From NCBI RefSeq assembly GCF_032062135.1, contig NC_092859.1:93579971-93643970 (forward strand): a DNA stretch of 64,000 bases, in the 5' to 3' direction. Below, one piece after another: positions 57,602-64,000 of the stretch (position 1 is the first letter of the stretch; every line of letters starts with the position of its first letter). The DNA is from Pyxicephalus adspersus. Lineage: Eukaryota > Chordata > Amphibia > Anura > Pyxicephalidae. The position numbers and the translations under genes are program-made. The notes beneath the pieces were generated by a model. It was not told where the DNA came from and ran no database searches. It saw only the letters and a program-made list of their open reading frames with translations.

Positions 57602-58530
57602 CATATAGTCATAAAAAATATAGTACACTCCTTTAATTTTGATGGTTTACTTGTTGGGACATAATAAAAAAAATAATTTGGTTCTTAGCAGATTCTTAAA
57701 ACAACATACAACAGATTCCTTACTGTCATCTTTTATTTAACATACCTGAAGTCAAAATTAAGAAGCCATAAGTGAAAAACTAAGTGCACGTCATGATTTA
57801 AATGCTTTCCAAAACATGTTTAGTAACAATAACTTCAAGTAATAATTTTCTGTATGAGTTGATCACTCTCACATAATTTGGATGAAATCCAGTCATACTT
57901 TTCTTTACAACATTGCTTCAGTTTATAGTTTATTGAGGTTTACAGGTACTCAAATATGCACAACTCTCTTGAGGTCAACACTTTGATTATTTTCCATTTC
58001 AGCCATTTGTTGAAGAATTACTGGTGTGCTAGTGATCATTGTTTAGTATTTTTCTAATTGTACTCTCAAGAGCTTTAACATTAAATGTGTAGCGCTTTGG
58101 TCTTTCTTTTTTCTCTGAGCATTGCATGGTCTGACCTTGGTGTGACTTTGCTGGCACTTCCACTCCTGGGAAGATTGGCAATTGTCTTGAATGTCTTCTA
58201 CTTGTTAATCATCTTTCTACTTGTAGGATGATGGATTTTAAATTGTTGAGAAATAGCCTTTTAATCCTTACCAGATTGATGGACACCAAACTGCCACAAC
58301 TTTTTTTTATGTAGGTGTTTGCTGATGAGCAATTAATCAAGTGTAGCTCCTGGCTGCTACTTACCCTCTAAATTTCCAAAGACTTGGTAAGAGTGTACTT
58401 AATTTTTCACACATGCTTCCTTATTGTGAGTTAGTCAGCTTAAATGATGATCACATAAAAAGATCATCTTACATAATGTAACATGTAAGATGATATTTTT
58501 TATGTCCTGATACCCAAAACCTTTAAACCT
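57602..58530 (-). mobile_element. Tc1-like transposon, minus strand, both end regions present, internally deleted
   Basis: Minus-strand order matches the plus-strand copy at 46028. An outer segment with ATGTCC is near 58500. Then come CATGTGTGAAAAATTAAGTA with CACTC, AGCTACACTTGATTAATTGC, a region encoding broken transposase N-terminal sequence (complement of 58070-58310, with TTGCCAATCTTCCCAGGAGT), a jump to C-terminal sequence (complement of 57900-58060), and finally GTGCACTTAGTTTTTCACTT with the distal end near 57602. The coding part has stops and large deletions, so it is inactive. Confidence 0.82.
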
Positions 58531-60379
58531 AAAATCTTTAAAATTGAAACATAGAAGATGTTTAGCAGGGTTTTATTGTAATTGTGAAGAATGTCAGAAT
58601 CTATTTTTGATTACCAGACTTCTAATAATTTTCAAAAACAGTAGGAATCACTGCATTTATTAGCAGAATAGCTCTCAGTAGCACCTATAGTCATGGTCTT
58701 GAAACTTGAAATACATTCTTTTGAAGATAGCATGCTAGTTTAATGATAGCATGCTTTTTTTATTTGACATGGAACACATCAAATGTGTCTGCTTTCCTGA
58801 TTATTATTTGTCTTTAATAATACTTGCATCTTCCCCCCTTCATTTAGTTCTGAGGCTGGATTTACCCACAAATATCCACTGGTGTTAAGATAAAAATATG
58901 AAACAAAATGGTAAACAATGAAGACCAAAGTTGTACCTTGTTGCGGACCTCTCTTGCAGCGCTCAGAAGTGTCCTACTGTAAGTATATAAAATAAACATG
59001 CAATGAAAAACGTATTGAGGCTCAGCATAGAAAGGTCATTACTATGAAGAAAGTTCACAATTACAGTATTGGTACCCATTGTGACCCAAGTGACATGGTC
59101 TCTTTAGTCATACTCACCTACATAGCTCTTTTTGTTATTCCCTTATTTTTTGCAGCTGCCACAAAATACAAAGTGACTGCAGGCACTGAAGCCTTCTGGG
59201 AATAATGACATCACACCCTGCACCATGTCATGGCCTACCAATTGCCCATTTAACCATAGCACTGCATTTATTTGATTATTCTTGGAACATCACTACCAAA
59301 TAGAATCTTTAAATGTACTTTTATTGCATTTTATGCATGAGAGCTTCTATAGCGCTATAGATGTAATGCTTTTGGAAGAAACCATACCTAAATGAAATGG
59401 TATTTTATATCTACTTGACATTTAGCTCTACTCTTAGAATGCTGTAAATACATATTTCAAATTTTATAAGTCTTTACATTGCTTATGGCTGTATATAATT
59501 TCCTCAGGTTTAACTTTAAAACGAACTTGAGCCTAATATTGTACTAACACATTGGGCAGTCAGTGTTATAAAAAGCAGGGCATCTGGGAAGTATGTATAA
59601 GTGTTGTTGCTTTCTCTCAATAATTAAAGCTTTAAGCATGGCATATTCAAAAAACTGTGTGGGAGAGAAAAGTCTGAGTCATCCTATGATAATGGCAAGT
59701 GGGTTTTTCCAGAGGTTTTCATGCTGTGTGAAATACCAGGAAAGATTTTTTCTCGGGGAGAGATTCCCACAGCACACCTCACTGTTACACCCTGCAGGGA
59801 TATTCTGTGTCACACTGATGCACACTTCAAAGCAGCGTCGGAGCATCTGTCTAAGAATACAATAGAAGAAAACAAGCACTTAGAACAAAATGTACTAAAA
59901 AAAAAAAAAGTACAAACACTAGATTTATGTACACAAATATAAAGAAGAACTTATCTGAAATAAATGTAAATAGCATGAGATTAATCTTTAAAATTTACCA
60001 GCCAACCCAGGATCTATAAAAACCCAAATCCTTTCTCCCACTACCTGCTTACTTCCCTGCACTGAACTTCTAATAATTTGATGCACTGGTACCTACATTT
60101 TGAGATTGACTGCAGGCCCGTGCATGAGTTAGGCTGAGAGTGGACGTCAACAATCTATATAGACCACTAGGAATTTCTACAGAAAACCCAGACATTCTAA
60201 TAGCACAGAGGACCAGGAGGTGTATCCATGATTTCCTGCACGCACAAGAAGAAACGGGGTGACAATGAGTAAACCACGAAGTGGGGTGGCAAACAATTTA
60301 CAAAGAACGTAGAAAGTACAGCACTGCAATAAAACTACATTGGGAACTTTGGTCCAGAGATAGCTAAGTGATCAGTAGT
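58531..60379. other. No supported gene
   Basis: Open frames of 90 and 73 codons at 59593-59942 overlap in different frames and are not recognised. A good acceptor-like sequence ends at 59155 but no donor or known product supports an exon. Confidence 0.45.
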
Positions 60380-60625
60380 ACCGTGTTTCCCCGATGATAA
60401 GGCAGGGCCATCAAATAAGACAGCCCCCCTTTTTAGGTAAAAATGAAAAATAAGCCCCCCCCCCGGGAAAAGGTAAAGGAAAATTACAACTCTAAAGGCC
60501 TCATAAAAGCTTACCTTACTCTCTTTTCCTCACATACCTCTGTCTGGAGTGTTCTCTGGGGGGAAAGGTCAGGCACAAAATCTGGAGGAGTGAGGGAGGC
60601 GGACAGTGTCTGGTCCCTGGATGAT
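60380..60625 (+). mobile_element. Probable DNA-transposon end fragment
   Basis: ACCGTGTTTCCCCGATGATA is close to a terminus (CCGTGTTTCCCCGAAAATAAG-like) that I recall from vertebrate interspersed DNA elements. A C-rich stretch and GGCGGACAGTGTCTGGTCCC follow. No opposite terminus was found, so the extent and superfamily are uncertain. Confidence 0.5.
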
Positions 60626-61970
60626 TAACAAGATGGCACTGATTATATTTATCTCTTGTTTTCAGTTTGTAGCTGCTATATTTTGGCTTTTTAGACACAT
60701 TAATCTAGTTCATTTACTGTGACTTTGATTATGTTGTCTAAAGGGATCCCAGGATACTTTACTATTATGGATAGGAAATCTGCCCAGGTTCAAGTTGCTG
60801 AATCCTGTTCAGGGAACCTGAACTTAGAGATGATTCCCAATGTAGTGTATGGGAGATGAATCTTGGTAAATTCTGACCATTTTTGGGGCCAATAGGCAAG
60901 CTACCCTACAAAAGGTAAGGCTGAGTACAGCCATTGAGGATATGTAATAATGCAGTGTATGCTGTATATTGGGGAAGAGATCTTTTCATGTGGCTTTCAG
61001 AACAACAATCACAGCACACACAAAAAACAAAATTTTGGGGTGTCTTAAAGCTGTACATGTAACAGCACTATTTACATGGATACAGTGTACCTTGGCAATG
61101 CATATTTTCTTTTACAGTTGGGTTGGATTACATATAGCAGTATTTCAATTTGATTTATCTCTGTTTTAACAGAAACATCTATTTTTCTTTCAAGTGATAT
61201 TAGGCCTGTTTTGACTAGCAGATAAAACATTTGCCCATAGCTTGTGGAGATTGTCCCTCTTCTTTCTGATACAAAACTGTCCTGCCACTGAACAATATCT
61301 ACCAACCTCTTGATTAGAACAAAGAGTCCACCAGAGCAGTGCAGCAATAAGGGATTTTTAATAGGGGAAAACTGTCTGAAAATTAATAAAGAGAAAGGTG
61401 TTTTACTACAAGAAATAAAGGATCACAGCTGACACACCAACATAAAACTGGCCAGCAGTAGGACATATTTAGAAGCAAGGCCAGGCCTAAATTTACTAGA
61501 GAAAGAACACAGCCTGGGTTTTTACTTTTAGATAAAATAGAATACTACAAAGAATGCGGAATTGTAAAATTAGCCAACAGCAGAACAGTTTACGTTAGAG
61601 ATTTTAGCCTTATTTTTGATATATATTTAAAGAAAAAAGAGTGCTGGGAAAGTTTGTGACCGTGCTGTGAGGTTGTTTTAGTGCACATTGTTCTTGTGTT
61701 CTGAAAGCAAAAGACAGTTCTAAGAACAGTAACAAATGAATGCTGCATTTTCAGTACCCAAACTCAAAAAAGTTCCTACAAAGGTCAACAAAAAATACTC
61801 AAAAGTAAACAAACTTCAAAATACCACCCTGAAACTAAAAAAATATCACTTTTTGTTTAAAGGGAAGCCTTGTATCCCTGTACAGAAAGGTTGCTATAGA
61901 TGGTACAGCAGCTCAAAAGTAACTGACTTCAAATCAACCATAAAATAAAATTAAAAGACAAAAAAGCCCT
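60626..61970. other. No supported feature
   Basis: AT-rich sequence with short open frames. Nothing recognised. Confidence 0.5.
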
Positions 61971-61982
61971 TATTAATATTAT

Positions 61983-62016
<34 letters not shown>

Positions 62017-62060
62017 AATAATAAGAATAATTATATTAATCATAATATTAATAATAACAA
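61971..62060. repeat. (ATT)n/(AAT)n palindromic microsatellite
   Basis: TATTATTATTATTATTATT is flanked by AATAATATT and AATAATAATAAG units, so the halves are self-complementary. Confidence 0.95.
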
Positions 62061-62594
62061 CAAAATAGTGAGGTATCCAAAAAGCCCCTTCTTAGCCTGC
62101 TGCCCATAATACATAGGTTATGTAGTGAATTATAGTTGAAAAAACAATTTCCTGGATATTTCTGCATCAAAATCTAGGAACTAGATTTCTGACTTTAGAC
62201 CCATGGTGTCAGCGAACCTGAATCTTACCTCTACCTATCAAAACAATAAAACTGTTTAGGTGAATATATTAACAACAGCTCCACACTCAGCCTCTACTCC
62301 AAAAAAGGGTTTGGAAATTATAAATGAAAGCTAAAATATAAAATAAAGTCTACTAAAAATCTATATAATGTATGTAGTTAATTTAAAGGTAATTGCTTTC
62401 ACTTGTATAGGTTTGCTAGATATGAATGACCAACTATAAGATCCAGAGCTCTGGTGTTCAGATAACAGTCATGCAATATCACCTACATAGGCAGACGTAG
62501 GCATCACGTGACAGCAGTTTCCATCCTGCCCATTAAATGCATACACAGAAACTGGGAGTATATAATGTACATTGTGTGTGGCCTGATCATTGCC
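62061..62594. other. No supported feature
   Basis: AT-rich sequence; nothing recognised. Confidence 0.5.
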
Positions 62595-62803
62595 CAGGGG
62601 CTCATTCAGACTTTTGTTACTGCACTTACGCTGTGTTATGCCATGTGCTAATGTGTGTTGCATTGGGTTGCATAGACAATTTATAGCACTTTTGTCAGTG
62701 CACTGCACTGAAAGATACATTCCTTAGCAAAGTGTGTTATGGTATCATTGATTCCATCACACCAATGAGCATTACCACAGCTCACTAGTGTGAAAGGGCT
62801 CTA
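62595..62803. mobile_element. Probable miniature inverted-repeat element
   Basis: The left end AGGGGCTCATTCAGACTTT and the complement of the right end, AGAGCCCTTTCACACTAG, align with a gap and a few changes. The interior holds repeated TGCATTGGGTTGCATA and GTCAGTGCACTGCACTGA palindromic motifs. No clear target duplication or coding content. Confidence 0.6.
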
Positions 62804-64000
62804 GAAAAGACTAATCTTTCACATATTCATCTGATTCACTTGTGATAAATATATTCCCAAACACCATAAAAAGACCATATTAGGTTTAACAACTAAGCAC
62901 AGTAGTGTGAATTGGTGGACAATAACTCTTTGAAGTCAATCATATTTTTAACATTCAATAAACAAGGGGGAGACAACTGAACAGTGATTTTTGTTTGTTG
63001 ATATTGACCAATGTAAATCTTGCTTTGTACCAAACTGCTGTCTGTTTATCCGTTATACCACATTAAACCATTACCACTAAAATTAACAAATCTAAACCAA
63101 CATATTCTTGTTGTAAAATTATGTTATAATATAACATATAATAATACTGTATATAACATATAATACTATACCAATATAATAAATGCATCAAAAAAAAAAA
63201 AGTTTCTACTGCTTAAAGGCAAGAGCCCAATGCTGTGTAGCTATTATTGTTGATACGAATTGCCAGAATTTAACTTTAGTTCTATATGAATAAACAAAAG
63301 CACAAGTAATGAATTAAAAGATTAGAGTTCTGCCACATGATATAAAGCAAAGAATGAATATTTGTGTAGATAGCCATAATTTATTCATTTAACACGCCTT
63401 CAGATAAGTCACTCCCGATACATAGCATAAAAAAGTTTTGTTATTGAGGAGGTTATTCACATTAATTGCAAACATGAGTCGCTGTTCTTTTTAGAATGTG
63501 TTTTAGAATGTCTCTGTGAAGACTTGTTAGGAATTGTTGTATCCAAATTATTTTTGCCAAACTCTATTCTTAAATTACCCATACATGTTTTATTCCCAAC
63601 TCAGCATATAAAAATTAGAAAGATTACTTTCTTTTCTATTTGTCTGAAAATCATTTTTAACATGCTGCAAAAAGTCTTTGCACAGCATATAGAGCCAATT
63701 TACCTAAAACTGATATCACTCATTTCATTATTGTATTTCCTTACTATTCATATTCCCATTAAACTGGACTATTAACATTTTTTGTAACTTATATGGAGTG
63801 TTAATTTAGTTACCAGTTCAATGGGACATGATGACTGTCGGTATACTGCCTACAGCAATCATCATTATTGCAGAACACAGAAACTTTGTATAAACACAGG
63901 GGTTTCTTTTTCTTCGAATGAACCGGTTCTCAAATGTTAAATAAAACAAAATCAGAACAGCTGATATTGACAAATAATGAAAAATAAAAGGGCTGATATA
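62804..64000. other. AT-rich sequence, nothing recognised
   Basis: An AT-only patch with repeated TATAACATATAATA lies at 63115-63185, followed by an A-rich run. No gene signals. The window ends within this stretch. Confidence 0.5.

Noticed and set aside
59156..59205. Possible terminal exon after TTCCCTTATTTTTTGCAG reading ATKYKVTAGTEAFWE then stop
   Set aside because: Only an acceptor is present, the peptide is unrecognised and very short, and similar acceptor strings are expected by chance in T-rich DNA.

Overview
The window looks like non-coding, repeat-rich DNA from a frog, probably a neobatrachian or ranoid. This is inferred from the repeats; there is no marker gene. The DNA is AT-rich and shows no bacterial gene organisation. 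Recognisable content is almost all mobile elements of kinds typical of amphibian genomes: Tc1-like and mariner transposons, hAT-type and TTAA-flanked miniature elements, palindromic terminal-repeat elements, Tx1/L1-type LINE fragments and a solo LTR. No complete protein-coding gene or RNA gene could be supported. The segment is either intergenic or lies inside a large intron. Two runs of N (15839-16729 and 43257-43564) are assembly gaps.

Layout, left part: a 45-bp minisatellite (1-300); a TTAA-flanked element called family A here (1747-2047); a hAT miniature element with a perfect 8-bp target duplication (3351-3839); a cluster of a palindromic family B element, a Tc1 remnant and a 913-bp TTAA-flanked element with stacked hairpins (4096-5435); three more family A copies around a solo LTR (8517-11467); a mariner element cut by the first gap (15389 on); family B copies at 17.1 and 18.7 kb; and a decayed LINE reverse-transcriptase segment (19.9-20.5 kb).

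Middle part: a terminal-repeat element (21585-21922), a hAT left end (22629), a second TTAA element (24539-24911), a CpG-rich miniature element (27063-27258), a hAT miniature (28126-28405), a minus-strand LINE C-terminus (33.5-34.3 kb), an element with 64-bp near-identical inverted ends (39025-39402) and a hAT-like foldback (41081-41439). Right part: three Tc1 remnants (42.0, 46.0 and 57.6 kb), further family A and B copies, a hAT miniature with an 8-bp duplication (54933-55197), and microsatellites.

Four short segments bounded by good splice-site sequences (6973-7008, 41680-41814, 49209-49279, 55435-55478) are the only candidates for host exons. I do not recognise their products and list them at low confidence. 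The most interesting signals are: family A elements that repeatedly carry a YY1-like AAGATGGCGGC site, in one copy followed by an ATG-initiated open frame running into a GTAAGT donor; three tandem hairpins sharing one 22-nt arm inside the 4.5-5.4 kb element; and two related repeats carrying a hammerhead-ribozyme-like core. None of these amounts to a demonstrated new system.
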